A DNA stretch of 64,000 bases from Hepsetus odoe (Eukaryota; Chordata; Actinopteri; Characiformes; Hepsetidae): assembly GCA_017165825.1 (NCBI GenBank), contig CM029384.1:19703158-19767157 (forward strand), given 5' to 3'. The stretch's first letter is position 1, and the number at the start of each line of letters is the position of its first letter. The position numbers and the translations under genes were made by a program. Below are positions 35,646 through 46,514 of this stretch, one piece after another. A model generated the notes under the pieces. It ran no database searches and had not been told where the DNA came from. It saw only the letters and a list, made by a program, of their open reading frames with translations.

Positions 35646-36387
35646 ATTTCCTCTTTTTTTGATTAAATTGTTCCGTGTGGCCCTACTACACCATATTGAC
35701 TTTGAATTCTCATGGTCTAGGTAATAGATAAAGTAGCCATTACTATAGCAAATTACTATATTTTCTGTAAAAAACAAACAAACATACCTTTCCAAAAAAA
35801 AAAAAAACAGTAAACATTCAAAAGCTGCAGCCTGCAACTGAGGTTTATTAGACACTCATCTTCTGTTTTTGGTTCCTTATGATTTAAAATGAACCGACGA
35901 AGCTCTCGAGTGAGAAATGTGAACAATCATAAAGCAGTAAAGCTCACCATTGTTAGAGGATGAAAAAACTCCATCCATTCATTATCTGAGCAGCTTATCC
36001 CAACCCGGGTTGCTGGGGCTTACAGGATGAACAGCGGAAAAAATCTCACTCACTCATTTTCTGAGCCGCATGTCCTGATTAGAATCACCAAACCAAATAG
36101 TAACTAGTTACCCATTTCTGGCACTACCTGTCATACAAGGAGACTGAGTGTTACTGAGTGAGTATGGTCTACTTGTACATTGTCTTTGTTTACCATATTG
36201 GATTTTGTTTTTTTTTTTTCATTTTCTTCTGTAATTACCACTTACAACATGTTTGTGTGGAAAGTATGGAAACCCTATATAAGAGAGTGAGTTAGGAAGA
36301 TTCCCTTTGAGCAGAGTTCACAATTCACTATGTTTGTGGTAGTCACTGCTTGGGTAAAATCTCAAGCTAGGATCCAGTGTGTGAGCA

Positions 36388-37375
36388 TATAGTCAAGTCA
36401 ACTTTATTTATATAGCGCTTTTTACAACCGTTTCTCTCACAAAGCACCTTTACAGAATCCGGCTCTGAGCCCCAGTTGGGTAAGCCGAGGGTGGCAGAGG
36501 CAAGGAATAAAAAGGAAAGAAAGAAAGAGAAACACCCTGTATAGTGATAACTTCCAGTAAGCATGAGTTACAGTAAAGGTGTCTATTGGTGACTTGGTGA
36601 AAGTTCTTGTCATTGCAAAGCGAACCACAACAAAATTGGACTTCTGCATTTAACCCATGCAGCAATGAAAGCCCAGTGACAGTACCTTGCTCAAGGGTAC
36701 TTCAGGGCAACCTACTGGTGAGGGGTTTGAACCCACAATCTTCTGAGCCTGTGGCCGACTCCCTAACCACTAGGCAACCACTGCCCAATTGGAGGTTCAT
36801 AAGCTGGTGGAAGCTCTGAGTGGGGGAAGCTTTAATCTTCGTGGCAGCAGCACCTGCAGAAGAGCCAGTCTGATGTAACTGATCTGAAGTTCAGGCCGGA
36901 AGAGAAATATGATGATAGTAGTTTCGCCAACTTAGTGGAATAGCTGGTATGGAATTCAGGAGACCCTCATGGAGACGAATGGACTTGCTTTCCGGAAATA
37001 CCTAAACTGTCCACCACAGAGGTGGACAGCCACCCATCACAAACAAAGAGAAAGGAATTAGAGCTGTTTTGATCTCATTGTACAGACCAGGAGTTTAAAG
37101 AATGCAGTAATATGACTCCGGCAAACTCGCTATTACAACCTGACTAAAAAGGACCAGGGTTTTTACAAACACGAGAGCACCCTGTGACACTGGCGTCCCC
37201 CCAGACCACCCTCAACAACCCTGAGTTCACCGATCTGTCTGGGCCAGGTTGTCCCTGAGTTTTAATTTTGATTTTGTTTTGGATCTCTGGACAAACAATG
37301 GATAATGAAATCCACTGGCCTGTCTGGGCCTTGGTTTGTCCCTGAGATTTAGTTTGAATTAAAAGCATATAGACT
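36388..37375 (-). mobile_element. LINE copy B, 3' UTR only
   Basis: Same 3' UTR as LINE copy A: agtcaagtcaactttattta at the low end, then cagctttacagaatcc-like sequence, gggggaagctttaatcttc and ttggtttgtccctgag at the high end. No coding part remains. A SINE is nested at 36601. Confidence 0.85.
36601..36786 (-). mobile_element. tRNA-derived SINE nested in LINE copy B
   Basis: Reverse-complement SINE (aagttcttgtcattgc to aaccactaggcaaccactgccc) interrupting the LINE 3' UTR; LINE sequence resumes at ttggaggttcataag, as in copy A near 7511. Confidence 0.88.
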
Positions 37376-37400
37376 GTGCAGGTCCTGATTTCAAGTTAAA

Positions 37401-37584
37401 GAGATTATTTGTCATTGTGAAACACTTCACATAAGTTGAAAAACTTCTGCTTTTCACTCATACACACTGTGCAGCAGTGAAGGGGACAGTACCTTGCTGA
37501 AGGGCAACTTACTGGTCTAGGATTTGAGTGCATGACCTTCTCATCCTGGGGCCTAGTCCCTAAACACTAGGCCACTGCTACCCC
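37401..37584 (-). mobile_element. tRNA-derived SINE
   Basis: Tail gtcattgtgaaacacttcac, body acagtaccttgctgaaggg, head ccctaaacactaggccactg. Confidence 0.82.
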
Positions 37585-37597
37585 AAAAGCAATAAAC

Positions 37598-37990
37598 TGC
37601 CCTGGGATCAAACCCTCAACCTCGGCATTATTAGTACTACGCGCTCACTAACTGAGCTAACCGACTGACAAGCCTCAGTACAATCTTTTTTTGACAGTAC
37701 ATTGAATTAAAAACAGTTCTTCTACATTAATGTAAAACAAAAACAAACAAACAAAAAAACACGCTCATATGATAGATATATACCAGGGAGATGCAGATGT
37801 AACGGACCATACGGGGATCAGTCCCACGACCTTGGCGTTATTTGCACCACACTGTAACCAGCTGATCTAACTGGCCGACAAACCTCTATTTAATCAAGTT
37901 TCCACTCAATACATTGAATTAAAAACAGTTCTGCTACATGAATGTAAAACACACACACACACACATATATGATAGATATATATCAGGGAC
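37598..37990 (-). repeat. Tandem pair of tRNA-Ile-derived repeats
   Basis: Two units of about 200 bp. On the minus strand each starts with a decayed tRNA-Ile: 37668 down to 37600 (ggttagctcagttagtgagc, ctaataa anticodon loop) and 37876 down to 37803 (ggccagttagatcagctgg, gtggtgcaaataacgcc, gatccccgtatgg). Each unit also carries, next to its tRNA-like part, a shared block acattgaattaaaaacagtt and a tgatagatatata motif. Unit 2 keeps the anticodon stem but has lost U33 and the GGTTC of the T arm, and both acceptor stems are damaged, so neither looks functional. Confidence 0.75.
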
Positions 37991-39930
37991 GTGCAGGGGT
38001 GGGGCACCTGTCATCATGAAAAGTAAAAAAAGTAATAATGATAATAAAGTAAATATTTCCACTGAGCTGTGCTATAATATTTGTTTTCTCTATAAATCTT
38101 ATTTTTATTCTCTATAATTCAATATATATATTTTTTTATCATTTCTATAGTCAAAATCACTGTATTTGAGCATTTCTTGTACATTACATGCAGGTGCGTG
38201 AGGTGCGGCAGCGATAAGCCAAGCCTCACTCGGACTGTGCTCCCCTCACACACTGGGCTGATTCCTGCAGGTGGCGTGTGCCTTTTGCTGTCTCTCAGTT
38301 TTCCGCCAATATAATGTTTGTAGACATGTTTATTATACACCCTGAATTTCCACAGTCTGGGTGTATAATGAACTTAAATGAATGTGTGTGACATTTTTAA
38401 TCTTTAAGACTGGACAGAAAACCACAGTGAAAAGGCACAGTGTGAGCCCAGCAGGCCTCACTAAGTTAGCGTGATATCAGAAAGTCAAGTGCAACTCAGC
38501 AGTCCATTTAGTTTGGAACTGGAAGGTTGGAGGTTATATTTCTGAGCTAAAAATTTCTCAAAACTGGACTTTCAGTCAAAGCAGGAAGTGATGAATAAAA
38601 GAAGACCTTTTGTTTTTCTTGTTATCCTTTGTTGAATAGTCTGTATTAAAACTGTTGAAAGCATCAGAGTTGAAATATTTCAATCGAGGTCAAAATTTTG
38701 AGGTCTGTTTTTTTACACCACTCTATACTTTCATTTGTATTGGATGAGCATGAATTGTGGAATTGCAACACATGGAGGATGTTGAGCAAATGCTCTCTCT
38801 CTCTTTCTCTCTCTCACACTCTCTTTCCAGCAGAACACTGCTCAGAGCGTCACACTGCCTCTACAAACGTGCCATCCTCCAATCCTGGATCTCTGCACTG
38901 GATAAGCAATGAACACTAGCAATCCACATGGTGCGCAAGAAAATGCGATTCAGCAGATCTGGCTATCTGACAAAGGTCAACATTTTGGCTGGTCAATAGC
39001 TGTTCAGTTGCATATTTTACAAACTGTGTTCTAGCATTTTAACTTTCTATCATAGCCAGCATAAGCTCTATGAGTAGTTTTGGGTCAGACCAGTTGGATT
39101 AACCTTTGCTCCCTACATGCATGTATGAGCCTTGGCCTCCCTATCCCTGAATACTGATTCTTGTTTTCTTAGGCAAATATTTGAAATGACTACCCAGAAC
39201 ATCACAAAAGACCAGCCGTTTTGGAGACACTCTGAATTGTGTAGCCAGCACAATGTGTTTTTTGTCAAAGTGACTCAAATGTTTAGGCTTGATCATTTTT
39301 CCTAAGGAGATGATCAATAGTATTCATGTTACCTGTCGCAGGTTTTAATGTTGTTTCGGATTTGAGTTTATACCATGAGTATGTACACAGCAGGGTGCTT
39401 TGTGGTAATATTCAAACCATGCAAAAAACAACTGCTTCTTGTTGCTTTTACACTGGCATAACATCTAGTTAAAATACAACCAGGGAGTCGCTCATGAGAA
39501 GTTTTTGTGTGTTTTGTTTTTTACCAGTCAGGTTTCTTGACGTCAGCATAAGCAGCAACATAGTTTGTACTTTTATGTGGATTGTTACTATGGCCACCAA
39601 TGTGGATCTACACACAAATACAACTACAAATTGAACATAACTTTCAAATCTGAACATTTAGGTAAAAAAATCAGATTTAAAACGCACTCTCATTTTTCCT
39701 GCTTTGTGAACAGAGCCTATGCAAGTTGCATCACCTTTCAGGCTTTTAAAATACTTTCTGGGTTTTCCTGCTCTTACAAACCTGATGGAACAAGTCAGGT
39801 CATTAAAATGCCTTTATTGGGATTCATGTGTGTGTGCATGTTTTGCACTGTAATACCTGGATCATGTAATACAGAAACTAACAACTGGTGTGAAACATTA
39901 GCACTGAGGGCAAACACAAACACCATACAA
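37991..39930 (+). other. Intergenic, no recognised content
   Basis: AT-rich DNA with a CT-rich patch at 38791-38828. No gene recognised. Confidence 0.5.
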
Positions 39931-39935
39931 AGCTA

Positions 39936-40108
39936 AAGTGAAGTGACCATTCTTGTCATTGTGAAACACAGCACAGCACACATTGAGACACTCATACACG
40001 TGCAGCAGGGGGCAGCTATTGAAACCACCCAGGGAACAGTGATGGGGATGGTACCTTGTTCAAGAATACCTCGGGGTGACCTACTAGTCTGGCATTTGAA
40101 CTCAAATC
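39936..40108 (-). mobile_element. tRNA-derived SINE, head lost
   Basis: Reverse-complement tail and body (gtcattgtgaaacacagcac, gtgcagcagggggcagctat, ggtaccttgttcaag); the tRNA head has decayed. Confidence 0.8.
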
Positions 40109-40521
40109 TGAATTGTTATCAGATTTGCTATTTTCACAAATTAGGAGCAAAGTATAAACAATTTTAATTTTACCATTGTTTGTATGGAGCCTATATAGGT
40201 TGAAGTCAGTGATATGTGGCACCATGCAGTTATTTTTTTATCATTTTGTACAGTAAAATGCCATGTTCAACTTAAAACAATGTTTCACTGCAAAACAAAA
40301 CAAAAAAATAACAAAAGGAGGCTCTGGTTTCTGAGAGAAGATGGACGTCCCTTCCCTCTTGGCTTGCTGGCCAGATGTGCGGAAGTGTGAAGGGTTCCGC
40401 CTCGCTTGCACTCATCTATAAATATCACCCTCATGCATTCCTCTCCCTACCCCCTCCCTTTCTTACAGTGGACAATACTGAACACCCATTTCTTCTTCTC
40501 TTAATTTGCTTGAGGGACTAT

Positions 40522-40629
<108 letters not shown>

Positions 40630-40954
40630 GTGTGTGCAGGGTAGGAAAATGATTTTTGATCCAATGAGCTGTAGACGGAATCAGAGACTTAGTGTCAGAA
40701 CTGCTGTCCTTTTAAACACCTTAACGAGAAAGGAAATGGAGCACTGGTGGAAAGGAGAAGGAAATTGCCTTTTATTACCCCTGGTTTCTCCCAGACTAAT
40801 AGCCTGGTATTCAGCTTTAAAGTGCAAGCTATTGTGCTTCCATTGTCCTCAGCTTAGTTGGGTGTGAAGGGGCTAGAGTTACCGATAGGAGGTGGAGGTC
40901 ACATGAGTGGTTGGAGTCATTGATGCTGAGTGTGCGTGTGGATTTTCCATTCTG

Positions 40955-43255
40955 GACTAACTGTTTATGAAGGCTTTTACTAGAACATCCTGATAGCGTT
41001 ACAGTAATCTAGTCTTGAGGTGATAGAAGTGTGTATCAATATTTCTGCGTCATGTAGTGTGAATTTCAGAATTTAGCATAAGAAAATTGAGTGACATCCA
41101 CTTTTTTTTTCTTCTCTTTTCTAAATCTTTTCACTGATTACAATCTATAGGTAACCAGGACCCTACTCACAGTTCCTAAAGGAGTTCAGCAATTTTCTAG
41201 CAAGCCTTGCAGTATATAAAAATAAACTAATAATCGTTGGTGACTTTAATATGCATGTTGAGAAAGAACAAGACTCACTGAAAGTAGCCTTTACATCTAT
41301 CCTTAATACTATGGGGCCCAATCATTTACTGTTTCTAGGCGGATTATTACTGGCATCTTTATGACCACAATCTTTTTAAATTTGAGATTATCATCTGGTT
41401 TAGCTGAAATGTATAATGTATATACTGATATACTGACGTTTAATCATTTAAATTTACAAATTGATAATGGTTGGTCAAGTATGAATTAATCCTGTTATTT
41501 CAACCAGGTTTTTTTAATCTGTGCAGTAAGATATTGTGGTCTATCGTGTCAAATGCTTCACTGAGTTCGAGGAGGACTAGCAAAGGATACTGACCCTTTG
41601 TCAGATGCCATTAAGAGATTGTTCACTATTTTCCTGGCGCTGTTTCAGTGCTATGGTGTGGCCAAAAACCAGACCAAAATTTCTCAAAGATTCTCAAAGA
41701 TTTTGATCTAGATCTATATATGTCTCGGGCAGATTCAAGATTGAATGATTTCAGTCTTATTGCTAAAGAAATCCATAAAATTATCACTGATGTACATTGC
41801 AGGCATCTGACTTTCAGCCCCTGGTTCTTCGCAAGTGTTGATGTCGTTTTTAATAAAAATCTAGGATTATTTTTATTGGACTCTGTTAATGTGGATAAGT
41901 AGGTTGAGCTTGCTAATGTAAGCGCCCACTTAAATTGTATGAAGCTCTCCTTATAGACAGAGTGAAATGATTCTCGTCAGCAGCCATTTACGTTCTAGTT
42001 TCTGCACCTTTTGTACATGTTTCATTGGTGTACCATGGAACAAGCTTTTATTGTCAAATTTTTTTGCGTTTTAACAGTTCTCCATTATCTGATGTGGAAC
42101 AAAATGTGTTCTCTGAACATTCAGTTAGATTATCCAGCTCTGTCTGTGATTATCCAGCTATCCAGCTCTGAGTGTTGACACATCCAGAAGGCTTTCGATA
42201 AAATAAAAGGCTGTGGAGGATGTTATAATATTGTATAAATTATAACTATTGTGCATCTCAAATGCGATAAGATGGTGATCTGTGATCACTGTTGACTGAG
42301 AAATAAAGGCTATATTGTCCATCTGAATACCTAGTGTAAAGATTAAGTCTAAACTATGGTTATGTTAATGAGTGGGCCCGGTTACATTCTCGATAAAACC
42401 CATAGTATTAAGGACAGATGTAAAGGCTAATTTCAGTGAGTCTTGTTCTTTCTCAACATGAATATTAAAGTCACCAGTGATTGTTACTTTATTTTTATAT
42501 ACTGCCAGGCTTGCTAGAAAACACTGAACTCCTTTAGGAACTGTGAGTAGGTACCTGGTGGCCTATAGATTGTAATCAGTGAAAAGGCTGTCTTTCTTGT
42601 ATGTGTGTATTTTGGTTAATTATACTGAGATAAAGGATTTCAGAAGAAGAGAAATTTAAACCTGTTCTCTGACTTAAAAATTTGGCGTTTTTATGTATAA
42701 CTGCTATACCTCCCCCTCTGCCACTCAAGCAAGGATTGTGTACATAACATAACCTATGGGGTGCATTGTAAGTGATTACATTAAATATCACTTCATTTAA
42801 TGTAATAAGCTTGTCAGGTTTAACCCAGGTTTCTGTAGGACAAAGAACATCAAAATCCTCTTCAATGATGATCTTATTTACAATTTCAGCTTTAGATCTT
42901 TTATTGAGAAGTCCAAGCTATAGATCTAAGGTGCCATTGTTTGCTGATTTTGAAAGTTTAACATTAACCAAATTGGTGGAGCAGATTTTTTGAGTATTTC
43001 TTTGGTAATAGTTTTGTTCGGCAAACAGACACGGTGTCAATATGGTGACCGCATTGCAGCCCCCGGCCGTAGATTATCAGCAGCAGCTTCCTAAACTTCT
43101 CTGCCGATTCACTAACAGACTATGGGCTATGCTGCAAGAAACGAGAGCAGCATCCACTCTCGAGGGGTGGACACCATCCCGACCTTGCCCTCAAAAGTAG
43201 ACTATTATATACCCCACATTATTTTCCACTACTCCACTGCACCACTTGGACACTT
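40955..43255 (-). mobile_element. L2/Rex1-like LINE copy C, rearranged
   Basis: Minus-strand LINE of the same family as copy A. 40965-41105 matches copy A 8625-8970; 41480-42350 matches RT and linker regions of copy D; 42576-42791 reads GRGGGIAVIHKN, an endonuclease motif; 43030-43210 is the 5' side. The segment 41137-41330 is inverted: its plus strand reads IVGDFNMHVEKEQDS, endonuclease sequence also present on the minus strand at 42400-42590. Confidence 0.8.
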
Positions 43256-43510
43256 TGGTGCTGGTGGATTAGTAGTAGGATACTTGCTTACAGACTAAGA
43301 AGTTGCAGGTTCTAATCCCACCTCCAGCACTACCATCATTGGGTTCCTGAGCAAGGCCCTTAACCCCAAGTTGCTCCAGGGGAGGACTGTCCCAGTACTT
43401 AAGAAATGGAAGTCGCTCTGGATAAGAGTGTCAGCTAAATGCTGTAAATGTAAATGGACATCCAGCAAGAGCGCCAGCTAAATGCCATAAATGTAAATTG
43501 ACATCCAGCA
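43255..43510 (+). mobile_element. V-SINE-like element with duplicated tail
   Basis: tRNA-like head (ttagtagtaggatacttgct, ggttctaatccc), middle cctgagcaaggcccttaacc, L2-type tail ctctggataagagtgtcagc. The tail appears a second time at about 43448-43500 (gagcgccagctaaatgcc). Confidence 0.8.
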
Positions 43511-43711
43511 ATGTAACACCCAAAACCTGCCATGGGCACAGCAGAAACCACATAAGAAAAACCAGGCTGCCCCAGCTGGGAACGTAACCCTGAAATCTTG
43601 CTGTGAATTCAGTTTCACCTTTCTTATTATATTAATCAGATGTGAGCAGCCTTTGAGTCATTATCTTGACTCAACAGGTGAAACACATTATTTTATTATT
43701 AATTGGTGGGT

Positions 43712-43946
43712 GGGGCAGCGGTGGCCTAGTGGTTAATGTGTTGGCCACATGATCGGAGGATCAGGGGTTTGAACCCCTTCCCAATAGGTTGCCCTAATAG
43801 GTGCCGTCCTTGTCTCACTCCTCCCTGTGATGGGCTGATGACCTGTCCAGGGTGCGTCCCCTGTCCTTCACCCTGTGTGCGCTGGGTTGGACTCCAGCAC
43901 CCCCCCGCAACCCCATTTGGGACAAGCGGCAGAAAATGGATGGATA
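43712..43946 (+). mobile_element. Chimeric SINE: local tRNA head, RTE-type tail
   Basis: The head ggggcagcggtggcctagtg and ggggtttgaacccc belongs to the local SINE family. From about 43828 it changes to gatgacctgtccagggtgcg, ggactccagcacc and aagcggcagaaaatggatgg, the tail typical of RTE/Rex3-mobilised fish SINEs. Confidence 0.8.
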
Positions 43947-44385
43947 GTTGGTGGGTAGATTATTTTCTAGACAAGATTATATAATATTTTCTGAAGCTTT
44001 TGATTTGGATCAATTTAATATACTTTTATGCATCAGCTTAGCTTTTGAGTATTACAGGTCATGGCAAGTGGGAGTTACAGTACACGCAATAGCGTGATAC
44101 CTGAGACGGTCATTGAGCGATTGTCAATGTGCAATTTTTATTTTCTTCCCCTCAGCTTAGTTGTAGTGCAGCTGGTCCGAATGTACCATACTGTAGTTTT
44201 TAGAGCAATTCACCTACAGTGAACTGTCCTGAAACATCCCTCTGGAAGCTACAAGCTTTTATCGAGATGTCAATTGAATTAAAGTCATTTCATCCATTTA
44301 AACATGGTTAAAGAACTCTTGGTGCATGATGGCACATGCTTAGTGATTAACAAAGCATTCAAAACTTTTTTTCATAAAAAAAATA

Positions 44386-44391
44386 TTTATT
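44386..44391 (-). terminator. ier2 poly(A) signal
   Basis: AATAAA on the minus strand, about 400 bases past the ier2 stop codon. It is the first canonical signal that also lies downstream of the AU-rich element. Confidence 0.6.
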
Positions 44392-44476
44392 ATACAAAAA
44401 AGTGAGGTAGTCATGAGCAATTGTCTCATTTAGCAGCTTATTCATGTGGCAGTCATCAACCACACACCATAACATA

Positions 44477-44485
44477 AATAAATAA
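44477..44485 (-). promoter_or_regulatory. AU-rich element in ier2 3' UTR
   Basis: On the minus strand this reads TTATTTATT, the core nonamer of AU-rich elements that mark short-lived mRNAs. It lies between the ier2 stop (44795) and its poly(A) signal, as expected for an immediate-early transcript. Confidence 0.65.
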
Positions 44486-44794
44486 CAGCTTTAATGCAGT
44501 CCTGCTGGGTGGTTCTGCTTTTTCACGTCCTTCCTTCCCAGCGGATCACTCACAGCTGAGTGAAACTGAGAGAACACGGGAGGGGCCGCGCGAGACGGGC
44601 TGACAGGATCGTCATGTGAGGGTTGTGCGTGAGTTCATAGCTTCGTCATGTCCTGACCTGGAGTTTCCAAAACAGCCCTGCAGGTCTGTGAGTCAGCCGT
44701 GACGACTTTTTACACAACCATCACCTCCTGACAGTCCGGATCTGGAGAAGTTCATAGGCAAGGCAGCTGCCTTCCCATAGATATCATCCGTCTG

Positions 44795-45262
44795 TCAGCA
44801 CGTCACCACCGTCATCAGCACGAATGTGTTTGGCACAGTGCCCTTCTCTCTACCGCACTTCCCAGAGTTACCCCTCAGCGAGTTGCCCTGCAGGACTTTC
44901 AGCACGTCCCCCGAGTCCATCCTTGCTCTCTTGCAGGGCAGGAAGTCCGGTTCCGTGGCCGTTTTGCCCGGCCGCTTCCTTGATTGCCGCTTGACTCGGT
45001 TCTCCTGGTCCCGGGCGGGCGACTCTGCCGTAGCCTCTGGGTCCGAACTGTCCATCGGCTTCACCTCAGACGGAGGATCTGCGACTTTCCCCTGTTCCTC
45101 GCTGGCGCCCCGTACTGAGTGGTAAATGTCCCGGGCAGACTTCATAACGAGGGTGAGCAGGAGGCTCCGGTGGAGGCGGAGTCCGCCCCGTGCGCTCCGG
45201 GAGCTGTACATCTTACTGAGTGCCTGCACCATCACCCGCTTCGCCTCGGCACCCACGTCCAT
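44795..45262 (-). CDS. ier2: Immediate early response 2 (single exon)
   Basis: A 155-residue intronless frame. The N-terminus MDVGAEAKRVMVQALSKMYS and RGGLRLHRSLLLTLVMKSAR match the conserved IER2/IER5 domain (human MEVQKEAQRIM, KMYHSRMQRGGLRLHRSL, LVMRSAREL). Basic clusters KRQSRKRPGK and PCKRAR suggest nuclear location. IER2 is a nuclear protein induced within minutes of growth-factor signalling. The frame is open upstream to 45427, but I start at 45262: it aligns with the family start and lies about 120 bases downstream of a TATA box. The middle and C-terminus (ending VLMTVVTC) are shorter than, and unlike, human IER2 (about 223 residues). Name from the N-terminal domain and from location between nacc1 and cacna1a. 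Confidence 0.9.
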   Translation of the reverse strand: MDVGAEAKRVMVQALSKMYSSRSARGGLRLHRSLLLTLVMKSARDIYHSVRGASEEQGKVADPPSEVKPMDSSDPEATAESPARDQENRVKRQSRKRPGKTATEPDFLPCKRARMDSGDVLKVLQGNSLRGNSGKCGREKGTVPNTFVLMTVVTC

Positions 45263-45380
45263 GGCGTCCGCTCGGGTTCGGGAATGTGTTTTCTTGTTTA
45301 GGTTTAGCTTTAAGACTGTAGGTCCGCTGCTCTCAGGTGCCGCTATCAGTGAGTGAAACGCGAACGAGCTGCCGGGAGGG

Positions 45381-45388
45381 TTTTTATA
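45381..45388 (-). promoter_or_regulatory. ier2 TATA box
   Basis: Reads TATAAAAA on the minus strand, inside a GC-rich stretch. A start site about 30 bases downstream would give a 5' leader of roughly 95 bases before the ATG at 45262. Strong TATA boxes are usual for immediate-early genes. Confidence 0.75.
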
Positions 45389-45394
45389 GCGGGG

Positions 45395-45402
45395 TGACGC
45401 CA
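45395..45402 (-). promoter_or_regulatory. CRE-like site next to the ier2 TATA box
   Basis: TGGCGTCA on the minus strand (TGACGCCA on plus), one mismatch from the CREB palindrome TGACGTCA and directly upstream of the TATA box. A CREB/ATF site there would suit an immediate-early promoter. Confidence 0.5.
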
Positions 45403-45474
45403 CATGATTGACACTTTCAGCGGCCACACCTCCTCGACTCTACGCTCTTTCCTGGAAAAAACAGAATCAGGCCA

Positions 45475-45695
45475 AACGTGTACGGAGCATTACACTACTA
45501 TACTCTACACCACACTACGCTACCCTACACTCCACTAAACAAAACACTGCACTGCACGACACTATACTGCACTTCTTTAATATACTCTACACTTTTCTAT
45601 TCTACACTACACTACTCTGTTCTGCCCTGCTCTATTCGACTGTATACGACTGTACACTACTCTATTCTACTCTATTCTTCCCAGCTCTTCATTTT
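45475..45695 (+). repeat. Degenerate CTACACT/CTACTCT minisatellite
   Basis: About 220 bases of imperfect short units such as ctacact, ctactct and ctattct. It lies between the ier2 core promoter and the upstream CArG cluster. It gives a Tyr/Thr/Leu-rich spurious frame that I do not regard as a gene. Confidence 0.75.
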
Positions 45696-45968
45696 CTGTT
45701 TTTCCTACTGTCTGTCCATCTGTCCATCCACCCTTCATTTACTTATATATCCATCCATCCATCCGCCACAATGTTCTGTACACATTAACATTGATTTATT
45801 GGTTTGAAGGAGCAAGATGCAGAGGACAGAAAGAAATCAGAAAAAGAAAGAAAGAAAGAGTTGTGTATCTTAAGGCCTTTTTGAACTCTGCTGTCCTCGA
45901 TCTTGTTTGTGGACCTGCGGGGGAGTAGGAGGGGACCCTACGCGCACCCATCCCCCCAACCCCCATGT

Positions 45969-46127
45969 CCATATTTGGAGTTTCCGTCTCCTATTCAGCG
46001 GAAAGCCCGTCACGCGGAGAGGCAGCTTCCTGTTTCCATATGTAGCTCCACAGGGCCGGCACCCATCCATGCCCATATTTGGTCATTGAGCCACACAGCC
46101 CATCACACTTCCGTTTCCCTTATACGG
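45969..46127 (-). promoter_or_regulatory. Cluster of CArG (SRF) boxes with Ets-like sites upstream of ier2
   Basis: Two perfect CArG boxes, CCATATTTGG at 45969-45978 and 46073-46082, and a near match CCTTATACGG at 46118-46127. An Ets-like ACTTCCGT core lies at 46108-46115 and CTTCCTG at 46026-46032. SRF with a TCF Ets partner is the established control of immediate-early genes. The cluster lies 580-740 bases upstream of the TATA box, beyond a low-complexity CTACACT-rich tract. Confidence 0.7.
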
Positions 46128-46514
46128 GGAACATGCAGCTGTTTAATGGAGCTGTTCTCTGCTGCACACAGACATGCACACACAGGTACGTTTGTGGGTG
46201 AAGATTTTTGCTCATTACTGCTTAAAGGGCCAAATTGTTTCCTCTGCAGGAACTGAAGTGGGGCCTGTCTGGTGTTTATCCAGTGTTTTTCAGTCTCAGT
46301 ATGAAAACATAGAGAAAATTAAGTAATAAACAAGAAATCAGTAATAAATATATAATCCTGATATGTTACAAATTAATTACATGTAAAAAACAACAACATT
46401 GCAATAGTATTTTATGAACAATGTATACATCATCACTGAATGTTAATTTTTAATTTCTTTATTTATACATATTTCTACTTTTATTTTTCTATTTTGTTGT
46501 TGTTGTAACACCTA

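Noticed and set aside
37598..37880. Functional tRNA-Ile genes
   Set aside because: Both copies have mismatched acceptor stems, one has lost U33 and the T-arm consensus, and both sit in a repeated 200-bp unit.
45263..45427. N-terminal extension of ier2 to the methionine at 45427
   Set aside because: It would start upstream of the TATA box and does not align with the family; the start at 45262 does.
45478..45807. 109- and 126-codon Tyr/Thr/Leu-rich frames
   Set aside because: Produced by the CTACACT-type low-complexity tract upstream of ier2.
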